Origin: Adiantum capillus-veneris
Lineage: Eukaryota; Streptophyta; Polypodiopsida; Polypodiales; Pteridaceae
Reading direction: 5' to 3'
Assembly: GCA_014529385.2 (NCBI GenBank)
Contig: CM043953.1
Location: 73,123,872 to 73,187,871, forward strand
Length of the DNA stretch: 64,000 bases
Below the pieces are notes generated by a model that searched no databases, was not told the origin of the DNA, and saw only the letters and a list, made by a program, of their open reading frames with translations. The number at the start of each line of letters is the position of its first letter. The first letter of the stretch is position 1. Both the position numbers and the translations under genes were made by a program. Below, one piece after another: positions 11,568 to 22,465 of this stretch.

Positions 11568-12626
11568 ATCGCCCTGCACTAAGCCCAAGAGGCACTTTGT
11601 GCTTCTCCTTTGAGTTGTTTGTAGTAGGAAAGAAGAGGAAGAGGAAGAGGAATGAGTTGTTTTTCTGTAAGTTGTTAATTTTTGTGTTGTCTGTAAGTTC
11701 TGTGATGTCTGCATAATGTTGTGTTTTCTGTTTGCACACAGTCTTTGCACAATTAGTAGTCGTTAGCTTGTTTGCAGTGAATGAATAAGCAGGTAGGCAG
11801 TTAGCAATTTCTATTTGCACACAGTCTGTACACAGTTTTCTATCAAGGTTTGGCTACACATAGTGTTTGCACAGCAAGGTAGTGAGAGAGGAAGTAGGTG
11901 GACAGTTAGTTCACTGTCAGCAAGCAGTTAACAGATTAGTTAGTGGTTAGCAGCACTGTTAGTAAGTAGATAAGGTAGTGAGCTGTCCGTGAGCTGTGAG
12001 CTGTTGACTGGGAGGTTAGGTAGGTGACAGTGTGTGTGGCCAAGAAAGGGTCACCAAAACCGCGCACGGTCGTCACCACAAAAATAAAAATTAAAAAAAA
12101 TTAAAAAAAATAAAATTAAAAAAATATTTAAGCGTGAGTGACTGGGCGGCCACACTAAAATTTTGATCGGGATCATTTCCCCAAGCCCAAGCCCAAGCCC
12201 AAGCCCAGGCCCAGGCCCAGGACCCAGTCCTCAGTCTTATGATATATACTAGACTCACTCTTATATATATACCCTACTCCCTCAAGAGGGAATGAGAGCA
12301 TGTGGGGCAAGTCCTCCACTCTCCTCCCTTCTCTTCCCACTTGCACCCTTAGACTTTCTAATTCGGGCCTAGTTCCCTACTAGAAATTGACGGTTTTAGG
12401 GATTCCGAGGGCATAAAGTGACCAAACGGAGGGCTGTAAAGCACGGCACGTCCCTCTGACCGAGACGCTCGTTTTGAGCTATCATACGTTCTATTCTATA
12501 GCTGGGTCAGAAAAAAGGACCAAAAAATCAAAAAATAAGAAAAGACTTGGGTTGCAAAACACCCAAAATTACTAGGTGAACAGCCTTCACGGGCCCTCAC
12601 TGACACTTCTAGGGGATCCAAGTCAT
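11568..12626 (+). other. Inner gypsy untranslated leader with hexamer repeat
   Basis: No convincing ORF. It holds A/T-rich runs near 12080-12130, a CCCAAG/CCCAGG hexamer array at about 12180-12222 (seven units), and several AGTTAG/GCAGTTAGT-like repeats at 11750-11980. Leaders of this length are usual for Tat/Athila elements and normally carry the packaging signal. Confidence 0.6.
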
Positions 12627-14978
12627 ATGAACCTACGCTTTGGACGAGTGTTAGAGCACGAGCATATTGGTAGTGCCTCCATTTACGCGGGCACCCATTA
12701 TTCCTCCACCCTAGGTTCTGGAGCTTCGGCCGGGACTCAAGGTAGCGCGACCCAAGATCCTCATATCGCGTCTAGTGATTCTTCCTCTGACTACGAAGTC
12801 ATGGAGGGGTATCCTACACCAAACCCTGATAGTTCAAGTCAAGACATGCATGCCATGGGCCCACGGCCCGGATCCAGCGTGTTTAGCCGCTTAAAAGAGA
12901 CCCTTAGTAGAGCTACTCGCTCCGAACATGCGGTTAATGAAATAAATGAAGGGAGTGGGGAAGTAAATTCGTCATTCATGCCTAAAATGGACCCTATGCT
13001 TCTTGAGAGTGTGCATGTGAATGTTCCATCCATTGCACCTCCTGATCCTTTAGGACTATCTCCCTCTGAGGTTTTACTACCCGATGGTAGGAGTCTTGCC
13101 GAAGTGCAAGGGATCGAACGCTATATGCAAGCAACAAGGGAGAGGGAAATTGAGAACCTACGAGGGCTAGAACAAAGTCGAGCCCTGAAAGCAAAGGCTC
13201 CTATGACAACAATCATGCCAGCCGAGCAACCGAGTGCTCCCAAGGTAGCAGTCACGGAGGGGCAAGCTATGGGGAGCAGTAATGCTTCCACTTCAAGGGA
13301 AACCTCCAGCACGCCAGGCCTAGATGGGATATTCCTAAACGAAAATTGGGAGTATGACCTACAAGCAGAAGCTTTAACTGATTGGTACACAGGACACACC
13401 TATCATGTGGGTTGGTTAGATGTTCTACAATCCACATCGGGTGCTACTAGCATAGATGAGCAACAACAGAAAGTCTGTGATGTCCTCCATAGGATTGTCG
13501 AGTTAGAAAGATAGAACACAGGGATCAACATGCCTTCAACAGGCCTAATGAGATTCTTGGATACGGGAAAGGCCAACCAACCAACCCTGTCACAAATGGA
13601 GACTCCCTCAGTGAGCCCCATTGATCCTCCATATGTTGTTTCGCCAGGAGCCTCAGTACAATTTGAGCCCACAAGTGGCAGCTTTACCTTCTCAGATCTA
13701 GCTCATCTTTCTCTTAATGACACTACGGCTACCATGCATATCCCAATGGTGAGCATGACAAGAAGTACACCATGGAGTTCATTTGTTAACACGGCGCCGA
13801 TGCCTAGTAGCACAGTGCCCCCAACTATACCTACATGTATGTATCAATCATGTGCACCTGTCGTACCTCAGCCTCATGTAGCTCCTACACCTCCGATTAT
13901 TCCAAGAGCTTACAATCCACAATGGAATTATCCAAGCTCTTATACAAGTGGAGCCATGCCATTTAATAATAACATACCATATCAGGCACCCCCTATGCCT
14001 AGGGCCACGCCTGTAAACTTTGGACCACCGTCTGGTACATCATCATACGAAATATGGGACCCAAGAGCCGCGCGTATGCCAAGGCCAAGGCCAACTCCCA
14101 TCTCACATGTGGTTCCAAGAGCACATACACCCATTATACCTACTCAAATAGGAGATTTGGCAGCATTTGCTCAAACTATCGATCGCTCTATTGCAGAAAA
14201 CATGCGTAGTGCACCTGATAGAGAGCCTAGGAGCAAGGCAGTTCAAGTAGCTAAGCTCACACAGAAATTCGATGGAGACGGAGATGCTAGAAAGCATATG
14301 GAAGTCTTTGAACATGTGTGCGATTCCTTGGAAGAGCACAATGAGCTACATAAGTGTAAGGCTTTGAGTTTGACCGTAAGCGGAAAGGCTGGAGATTGGT
14401 ATAGAACCTTAAGAGTAGAAGAGAAAACGATCTACTCTACTCTTAGGAGACTGTTCTTAAAAGAATACATACGAGAGGGAGTACTTTGGGGTGTAGCCTC
14501 TCAGCTCCAGAAAGCCCAACGAGAAGAAGGTGAATCCGTGAGAGACTTCATTAGTCGCCTAAAGAATTTGAATTCTCGATGCAATCCAAACGAGCGATTC
14601 AACAACAACCAATTGCTCGATAGATTCATTAGGGGACTACGACATGAAAGTATCTATAATGGCCTAGTCATTAGAGGTAACACTACTTGGGAAGCAGTCA
14701 CCATGAATGCAATCCAATTGGAGGATAATTTAATGATTGCAGGAGAAAGAGTGTCTGCCGAGCCGAAGTCTAGTAGCTCGCAAGCATCAGGGCATGAGCC
14801 AATGAAGATAAAGCCAATCGTGAAAGAGCAAACCATATCTGAGATGACTTTGGCAGATCTCACAAAGGCCATCCAAGAAAGCCTTAGGGGTAAATCGTGC
14901 TCCACAAAACACTCATATGTATCCAAGAAGGGAGCAACAATGGTGCTCAATTTGCTTGGGCCCACATACTACGAGTGA
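12627..14978 (+). pseudogene. gag: Inner gypsy Gag: N-terminal region and capsid domain
   Basis: The likely start is ATG 12627. The frame is closed by TAG not far upstream, and earlier starts would be non-ATG. Residues 1-290 are Ser/Pro/Gly-rich and unrecognised. A TAG at 13512-13514 interrupts the frame, which then continues unchanged. After a Pro-rich stretch comes a retrotransposon Gag capsid domain at about 14230-14740, with the blocks KLTQKFDGDGDARKHMEVF, GKAGDWYRTLR and EEGESVRDFISRLKNLNSRC. The frame ends at TGA 14976-14978, but a +1 frame change near 14930 carries the sense into the zinc-knuckle region. One stop and one shift suggest recent decay. Confidence 0.85.
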
Positions 14979-16110
14979 ATGCCCTACTTTCAGAGTAAAG
15001 TTTAACGGGACTGGTAACGCGTGTGGTAGGTATGGCCATCAAGCAAAGGATTGCCTAATGCTTAAACGCATCATGGAAAATAGACCGCCTATAGCTTGGG
15101 CAGACTCACCCCGAGTTCCTGCATTGATGCCTACCCCACCCATGGAGCAACAGTTGCCATTACAACACATGGTCCCTAGAACCCAAAATGTGGTCCAAAC
15201 CACACCGTTGCCACCTCCAGTGCTAGGACCGCAACCCCCTCATCCAAGAGTTTTACCTATGAACCAAATAGGTTGCGAGTCATCTAGTACTTATGTAGAT
15301 TGCGAAGAGGACATAGACTCTAGTATCACCTATGGAGTCGACAGGCTTGAGGAGTGTCCCATGTACTATATGGAAGACCATTGGGGACAAATCAAACCGG
15401 TATATCAAGATACTGCGCTAGCAGCAAGAGGCCAAAACATTAATAGTTTTACCAAGAGACCACCTCTTCAGTGCTACGAATGTGGTGGACCACATCGAGT
15501 AGCTGAGTGCCTCATTAGAATGCAAAAGAATGCCGCACTAATGCAAACAAGTCAAGGGAGTGCATTGGCAATGCCAATACTCACTTGTAATCGTTGTGGC
15601 ATAGATCAATTGATCGCACAATGTCCTAACAATCCAAACGCACCGAAAATCACACCATTGAACATAATAGAGATTGTTGATGGGACACCACCAACTATAA
15701 ACATAGCACCAGTGAATGCACTCACACGGTCGATGCTCCAAAAGCAAAATTACATCCTCGAAGAGAGAGATGCTACATCCATTGGCCGAGCGAGAAAGAA
15801 GAAAACACGAAGAAAGAAATCCCTTAATGCTTCTAGCTCAAAACCTAGTTCAAAGACTAACATAGGGACATGAGAGGATCCCGTGTATATGAATGACCCT
15901 GAGGATGACTCAGATTCGATAGAGACCACGGAGACCAAAACTATTACTACAAAGGAAAAAGCCAGTGAGGAGGATCACGAGAGGGAATTACGACGAGCAC
16001 CAAAAGAGTATTCAAAGTTAAACCACCCAGTTGCGAACCCCCAAGATAAGCCATGAGAGACGAAAAATGAGGATTTCAAGAGAAAGATTGGAACCTATCC
16101 AAACCCAACA
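14917..16110 (+). pseudogene. gag: Inner gypsy Gag nucleocapsid with several zinc knuckles and linker to pol
   Basis: Zinc-knuckle-like units: CSICLGPHTTSEC (CX2CX3HX4C) near 14944, CGRYGHQAKDC with the first Cys missing near 15025, CYECGGPHRVAEC near 15472, and CNRCGIDQLIAQC lacking His near 15588. The spacer is Pro-rich. A basic KKKTRRKKS-like tail follows. TGA at 15871-15873 and TGA at 16054-16056 break a frame that otherwise runs into pol without change. In both cases TGA-GAG looks like a former CGA-GAG changed by C-to-T at a CpG. No separate pol start is evident, so Gag-Pol was probably one polyprotein. Confidence 0.8.
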
Positions 16111-18855
16111 GTGGAAATTGAACGAGTCCAACAACTGAGGGGTTTGGTGGAAGAAACTCAACGAACATTAGAACCTAAACCCAAACATATCCAGATGTCG
16201 GACAAAGTGTTTCCCACACAAGTTCAACCTCACAAGAAGTACAGGTCGTTAGCTATACCCAGTATCATTCGGGAAGAGAGTGAGGGTAGGACATCTGAAA
16301 GTGGACACACACCTTTCCTACTAGAGAGAATGTTTGGTGAGGGAATGCCCGACCCCCTTGAGGAAGTGGAGATTCCATCTTCACCATTCTCTTGTCAGGG
16401 TCCTACATCCCACAAGATGCCATTAAATGTTGCCAAATTGATGGATTTCATGTCTTCAGAAGTTAGAACCACCATAATTTCCAAACTATATAAAGACCCT
16501 GAGCTAGTCTCAGCTCTTCGAGCCTACCTCAATGGAGAATTACAGGCCGGATTACCACAGTTTGCACATATGAACAAACCTGACTCGGTAATGAATGATG
16601 AGGAACATTTAGCACCACCATCTGACCTAGCGGGACATGAATCTGTAATTGAAGTACCCGTTAACAAGTTGGGGCAATACTTTGAAGGTGATGAATCTAA
16701 TGCTACTCTGCCAATCACTACTAAAGGATTAACTGTAAAGGGAGTCCTTGACGGTGGTGCAGGAGTGAGCATGGTGACAAAGAGTTGTTGGGAGTCTATG
16801 GGGCGACCTCACCTTGAAGCCACAAGCGTAGTGGTAAAAATGGCTAATGGATCTATTGTTACGCCTATTGGAATGCTAAAGGATCTCAGAATCAAGGTCT
16901 TGGGACACAAGGTAAGGCAAACTTTCATTGTTATGGATTTTTCCAAGCATCCTATGTCATTTGAGATGATCTTAGGGCGTCCATTCATGAGGGAAGCAAA
17001 AATGGTGCATGACTGGTCCAAAAACCACGTCTACTTACAGTTCCAAGACTCTGTCATTCGAGTTGATCTTTTAAGTGGTCGAACACATCCTCTAGGAAAT
17101 AAATTCATCATTGATAATCGATCAGACACAACAATTCACTCAACTCCATTACAGTATTGTTACATGTGTAACGAAGACACGGATATTGGAGAGAACTCTC
17201 CTTATATGGATATCCTACCCGGAATGGCTGAGTCAGACAATGTCGATTGGGTACACCTAGCGGCAACTATAGATACATGGGGAGCTAGAGGAACAATCTG
17301 GGTGACACCAGATGGGGAAGAGATACCACACATTGCACCAGTAAACATGTTAGGTGTAGCGCATGTAACATCCGATGATAAGAAAGAGGCACACCTACCT
17401 GAGAGTGAAACCGATGATTCCTCAAAGGCTTCAGGCCAATACACATCAGAGACGGAATCTCAAGGAGAAATGGATTTAGAACTTGAGGAAACATCGAGTG
17501 AGCCAAGTATAGAAACTGAACACTCAAGGTCTAGTACGACCATCTATGGTAATTTATATGAGAGTGAAGAAGATACAAGCGAAGACCTATCAAGCGAGTC
17601 GAGTTCAAACATTTACCAAAATCAAAACCTTAACAAGAAACAAAGGTCATATAAGAGACGACGATATCGAGCAAATGTGAGAGCTAGGATAAACAAGGAA
17701 AGATCTACTGCAAAATGTCTTAGCTATCTAGGGGCATGTGATGCTCATCGAAAGCTAGTAGACAATTGGGGTGAACATCTCCATAGTGTCATGTGGTGCA
17801 GCCCGCGACCCATTGACCCCGCTCAATTGGAGGTTACAGAGCCGAAATTGAGTCGAACTATAAGAAGACGTCAAAACCGAGAGTTAGCACAACAACAAAA
17901 GGAGGCAGAACTAAAAGAAAGGTCTCCGTCAGGACAAGAGCCTGCTAACTTACATACGGCTCCTGAACATTTTAAATCTTATACCACGGGGGAGCGAAAG
18001 GTTGTGTATGCCAAAGCCCAACGAATACCTACCAATGGAAGCAGTGGAGTCTATGATGGTCCAGCGGTAGTTAAAGAGACAGAATTAGCAGAACCAGGTG
18101 AGGAGTCTAAACCAGTCTTTATTGCTCAAGACCTTACCGAAACTGAAGAGGCTGTACTTAAGGAGCTCCTCAAGGAATACAAAGATATCTTTGCTTGGAC
18201 ATATCATGACATGAAGGGCGTTCCACCTTCTGTGGTGCAACATACAATTCCCATGATCAACACTGCTAAACCCGTCCAGCAACGACCCTATCCAATGAAT
18301 CCTAAGTACGCCAAAATTGTACAAGAGGAGATTGAAAAACTTATCCAATGTGGATTCATATACCCTATTGAGCACTCAGAATGGGTTTCTCCAATAGTCA
18401 TTGTGCCAAAAAAGAATGGGAAACTAAGAGTGTGCGTGGACCTCAAGAAAGTTAATGCAGCTACTAGGAGAGATCATTATCCCTTGCCATATTCAGAACA
18501 TGTGCTTGAAAGAGTTGCGGGCAAGGAAGCTTATAGCTTTTTAGATGGGTACTCTGGTTACAATCAAATCACAATTGCATTAGAGGACCAAGCTAAAACT
18601 GCTTTTATCACAGAGTTTGGAGTGTTTGCATTTCGTGTTATCGCTTTTGGCTTAACGAATGCCCGTGCTACATTCCAACGATTAATAAACACTGCGTTTA
18701 AAGAATTTCTAAGGGAGTTTTGTGAAGCTTTCCTAGACGACCTTTGTGTTTATTCTTCTTGGGAGAAGCATTTGTTATATCTACGAAAAATATTTGAAAG
18801 GTGCATATTTTATCGCATCTCATTGAACCCTTTCAAATGCCAATTTATGGGTTAA
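16111..18855 (+). pseudogene. pol: Inner gypsy Pol: protease (DGG) and reverse transcriptase
   Basis: The opening here is only the resumption of the gag frame after a stop. A retropepsin-like domain spans about 16650-17060, with VLDGGAGVSMV at 16744-16776 (Asp codon 16750) and EMILGRPFMREAKM near 16963. Next come an acidic linker and a basic KRRRYRANVRARIN stretch near 17660. RT starts near 18280 (RPYPMNPKYAKIVQEEI) with SPIVIVPKKNGKLRVCVD, YSFLDGYSGYNQITIA, FGLTNARATFQ and the catalytic AFLDDLCVYSS (Asp codons 18736 and 18739). One extra G near 18847 shifts the frame before the RT thumb. The residue after the catalytic Asp is Gly in both family copies, which is unusual for retropepsins. Confidence 0.88.
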
Positions 18856-19762
18856 GCATGGAGTCATTCTAGGGCATATAGTGTCCAAGAACGGAATATC
18901 CACAGATGAGAGTAAGATTAAAGCCATTGCCGATTTGCCACCACCTACGAACTATAAAGGAGTACAAAGATTTATGGGCCATGTTGGTTATAATCGAAGA
19001 TTTATTTTAAACTTTACCGAGATAGCGCGTCCATTGTACAAACTTCTTATCAAGTTTCACTGGACGGAAGAATGTCATCAATCTTATGAGTTATTAAAGA
19101 AGGCCCTAACAAGTGCTCCAATCCTGCGAACACCCGATTGGAATGTACCTTTTCATGTACATATTGATGCATCAAATTTTGCTATTGGGTGTGTTCTAAC
19201 TCAACCAGGAGAACATAAATTGGACTACCCTATTAGCTTTGCAAGTCGCCAATTAAATGATGCCGAGATGAACTACACTACTACAGAGCGCGAAGGTCTA
19301 GCCATGATTTACGCAGTAAAGAAATTTCGCTATTACCTTCTTGCTACCAAGTTTGTGTTTTATGTTGATCATCAAGCATTGCTATATTTGGTAAACAAGC
19401 CGTGTTCCACAGGTCGAATTGCACGATGGTTGTTAATTCTTCTTGAGTTTGACTTCACCGTTGTTGTGAGGCCTGGGAGGAAACATGTCATGGCGGATCA
19501 TTTATCTCGTATCCCTAATGGCGAAGCTCCTACGGGGGTTGATGATGAATTGCATGATACTCCTTTGTTCATTGTTGAGACAATGCCTGAATGGAGTGAA
19601 AAGATTGTTAACTTCTTAGTTAATGGTTTTCCACCCAAAGAACTGCGAAAAGATATAGCTCGAAAATTAATCAAGGAATGCGAACCCTATTGCTTACTGG
19701 CTGGAACTCTCTATAAGAGAGGAAAAGATGATGTTCTTAGACGCTGTGCCTGCGAGGATTAG
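18848..19762 (+). pseudogene. pol: Inner gypsy RT thumb/connection and RNase H
   Basis: Continues RT after the 1-bp insertion: GHIVSKNGISTDESKIKAI, GVQRFMGHVGY. RNase H follows: FHVHIDASNFAIGCVL (first Asp), NYTTTEREGLAMIYAVKKF (Glu), FVFYVDHQALLYL (Asp) and HVMADHLSRIPNGEA (last acidic region). All RNase H acidic residues appear present. The frame is open to TAG 19760-19762, where a Gln or Trp codon is likely lost. The next block stays in the same frame. Confidence 0.88.
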
Positions 19763-20899
19763 TATTTATATATTCTACAAGAGGCACACATGGGAGTAGT
19801 TGGTGGTCACTTTTCAGGAAACTTGACTGCCCGAAAGATCTTACAGTCAGGCTATTGGTGGCCCACTCTGTTTAAGGATGCATCACTGTTTGCAAAGGGA
19901 TGTGATGAATGCCAACGCTTCAACAAGCCACAAAGAAGGGATAGGATGCCTCTACATCCCATCAAGGTAACCCAACCCTTTGAAAAGTGGGGCTTAGACT
20001 TTGTAGGACCGATTAGTCCGGCTGCACGTAACACGCAATCACGATATATCATTGTGGCTACCGACTATGTAACCAAATGGGCTGAAGCAAAAGCAACACG
20101 AAAGGCGGATGCAAAAACAACAGCTAAGTTCCTCTTTGAGAACATTATCACACGTTTTGGATGCCCCTTTGAACTTGTGAGTGACAATGGAACTCATTTT
20201 ATAAATGAAGTAATAAAAGAACTCACATCAAACTTCATGATATCTCACCACAAGTCTACACCCTATTATCCCCAAGCAAATGGCCAAGCTGAGAGTACCA
20301 ACAAAACTCTCATCTCCATTTTGACAAAGACAGTTGAGGCTCATCGCACTGATTGGGACCTAAAGCTTACATCAGCTTTATGGGCTTATCGTACTGCGTA
20401 TAAAGTTGCTATTAATTGCACACCGTTTAAGATGGTGTATGGCCAAGAAGCAGTTATGCCATGGGAGTTTGTCATTCCTAGTCTTCGAGTAGCTTCTCAA
20501 GAAGGTTGGGATGGTAACCCCTTAGTGGAGCGATTATATATCCTGGAAAGGCTAGATGAAGAGAGGCAATTAGCTGTGCGAAATGCTCTAGTGGAGAAGG
20601 ATAGGAGAAAGAAGTGGTTTGATAGCCATTTAAAGGATAAAGACATCAAGGTTGGTGATAAAGTTCTTATGTACGGGGTACGTAATGAAAAGAAGAAATT
20701 GAAATACGCTGGTAAGGGGCCATATCGAGTGTGTGAAATTACCCCGCAAGGTACCATTCGTGTGGAGACTCTAGATGGAGTTGAAACCATTGGATTCCTT
20801 AATGGGAGTAAATTCAAAAGATATTATGATCCTCTAAGCCAGGAAGAGTTGCAAGCCATCCATCAAAAGAAGGCTGCCAAGGAACAAGCAGAGCTTTAA
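19763..20899 (+). pseudogene. pol: Inner gypsy integrase
   Basis: Same frame as the preceding block after one TAG. An HHCC zinc finger (HMGVVGGH ... GCDECQRF) lies at 19787-19920. The catalytic core shows GLDFVGPISPA near 19991, LVSDNGTHFINEV near 20176 and QANGQAEST near 20275, giving D, D and E. The C-terminal domain includes LKYAGKGPYRVCEITPQGT and an NGSKFKRYYDPLSQEEL end. TAA 20897-20899 ends this stretch at a place where the outer copy has a Lys codon, so the protein probably once ran on into the DTG domain. Confidence 0.9.
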
Positions 20900-22219
20900 A
20901 AAATCCAAGCAAGAGTTGAGGCTCGAGAACGACAACAACGTCTTAGACGCCAACGAGAGGCTAATCTGGGAATCACACAAGCATTTTTCGAGGACACAGA
21001 TGACGACTCATTAGAATCTGAGCCACCCCTACGATACCCAATTGAGCTAAATAGCCCCGATGGGAAAGTACTATACAATGCCTTATTAGATACGGGAGCT
21101 AAACACAATTTGTTATCCTATGGAGTTTGGTGTCAATTAGGGAAACCGACCCTATCCCCGAGTACGATGCAAGTCAAGGGCATTAATAAAAAGAAAACTG
21201 CTATTCTTGGAGTCCTTCAGACCCCTGTTGTCTATGACAATGGAAGCATAGTGCAGAGGTTTCTAGTCATGCCCGCGGGAGCTATGGAAGGCAACGTAAA
21301 CCTGGGACGTACGTGGATGTTGGCAACCAAATGCACTATTGATTGGGATACTGTTAGTGTCACGACGCGACCACCGACTCTTACCCCTATCATTCAAGCA
21401 AAGTCACCTACGTTGCAAACTCTAGCAAAGTTGAAGGATAGCCAACATTCACAAGCCAAGGTGGTTAACTCGTCTTTGCCAGCTACCCATGAACCTAGCA
21501 CTTCAACACTTGGTGTTGCAGCAAGCAGTAATATTGCAAGTACTCATCCACGACCTAAGAGTACATATCAATGGGTCCCCAAGGCATTACTTCCAACTAC
21601 CTCAACCCTCCCATCCATTCCAAGAAAAAATTTCCTCGGAAAACCAAGAGCGCGCCCTAGGAGAGTCAAGACCAAATCACGATGGATTCCAAAACAACTA
21701 TTAGAAGCCCAAGGCTACTATGATGGAAATGAGCAAATTTGGGTACCTAAACGTAAAATGTGTCCTTCCCTATCGACAACAAACCCATATGAGTCAAACA
21801 GTGTAACGCTAAAGCCAATGGCAGACCGTGGAAAGGGAAAGATCACAGAATGCTACACACCTAGTCCAGAGCTAGTTTGGGCTCCAAAGCAAAACCAATT
21901 TATTCCACCTAGCTCAGGAAGGGGGGAGTTCCATGAAGCTTCTAGCTCCTCATGTAATACATCCATAGAGGTAAAAGCTTCTACACAGCCTCCATCTATA
22001 GTAGTGGACCTCCATGAAGCTACAAAAGAATCCACACCTCCCAGTGTTCAAGAATCACCTGATGAACCACTTCAAGTTCGATCCTGGGAGAGTACCTTAC
22101 CACCCTTGCAACTTGATGAGGCACCTAGGGTAATAGAAAACTACTGGCACAAATCCTCACCTATTACCAACTGGAACAATTGGTTTCAAAGGGTGACGAC
22201 ATCATTTCAAACGGTATGA
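20900..22219 (+). CDS. Inner gypsy second retropepsin-like (DTG) domain and C-terminal tail
   Basis: In frame with integrase beyond the TAA at 20897 and open to TGA 22217-22219. A basic helix-like start (RERQQRLRRQREANLG) is followed by a retropepsin-type domain: NALLDTGAKHNLLSYGVW (Asp codon 21089), a flap-like KGINKKKTAILGVLQ, and GNVNLGRTWMLATKCTIDW near 21292. The tail of about 290 residues is Ser/Pro/Thr-rich with repeated WVPK / RWIPKQLLEAQGYY / QIWVPKRK blocks. No signal peptide or membrane helix is seen, so this is not an env-like protein. The domain is conserved in the outer copy. The function may be a second protease or a non-catalytic structural domain; this is inference. Confidence 0.75.
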   Translation, partial: KIQARVEARERQQRLRRQREANLGITQAFFEDTDDDSLESEPPLRYPIELNSPDGKVLYNALLDTGAKHNLLSYGVWCQLGKPTLSPSTMQVKGINKKKTAILGVLQTPVVYDNGSIVQRFLVMPAGAMEGNVNLGRTWMLATKCTIDWDTVSVTTRPPTLTPIIQAKSPTLQTLAKLKDSQHSQAKVVNSSLPATHEPSTSTLGVAASSNIASTHPRPKSTYQWVPKALLPTTSTLPSIPRKNFLGKPRARPRRVKTKSRWIPKQLLEAQGYYDGNEQIWVPKRKMCPSLSTTNPYESNSVTLKPMADRGKGKITECYTPSPELVWAPKQNQFIPPSSGRGEFHEASSSSCNTSIEVKASTQPPSIVVDLHEATKESTPPSVQESPDEPLQVRSWESTLPPLQLDEAPRVIENYWHKSSPITNWNNWFQRVTTSFQTV

Positions 22220-22226
22220 TCTACCC

Positions 22227-22240
22227 AAGGAAGGGGGGAG
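22227..22240 (+). other. Internal polypurine tract (inner copy)
   Basis: AAGGAAGGGGGGAG lies just after the end of the polyprotein and is almost identical to the true 3' tract at 24248-24258 (AGGAAGGGGGG). It is conserved in the outer copy at 10533. It could prime plus-strand DNA internally or be a relic of an older element border. Confidence 0.55.
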
Positions 22241-22321
22241 TGTTTGTGGACATCCATTATTCACTTGCTTCCCTCTCAACCTTTCTCCCTGACCTCTTAA
22301 TCTCCAATCTTAGGGAATGTA

Positions 22322-22330
22322 TATATAAAG
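22322..22330 (+). promoter_or_regulatory. TATA box upstream of the accessory ORF
   Basis: GTATATATAAAGCC lies 136 bp before the accessory ATG, with a matching site in the outer copy at 10631. It suggests a separate short transcript, by position only. Confidence 0.5.
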
Positions 22331-22465
22331 CCTTATACTCACAAAAACAATATAAAAAAGTAAAAGAGCAAGAGCCATAACACAAATCATAAAAACAAAT
22401 TATGCACAAGAACACGACCCTTGTAATATTTGCACTCTAACCATCATCTATTTGCGTGTACAGAT

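Noticed and set aside
11176-11820. 214-codon antisense frame over the inner 5' LTR
   Set aside because: It lies over LTR, primer site and leader, and its low-complexity part follows the GA tract. An antisense LTR gene is not supported.
20900-22219. Env-like gene after integrase, as in Athila elements
   Set aside because: No signal peptide or membrane helix. The readable domain is retropepsin-like.
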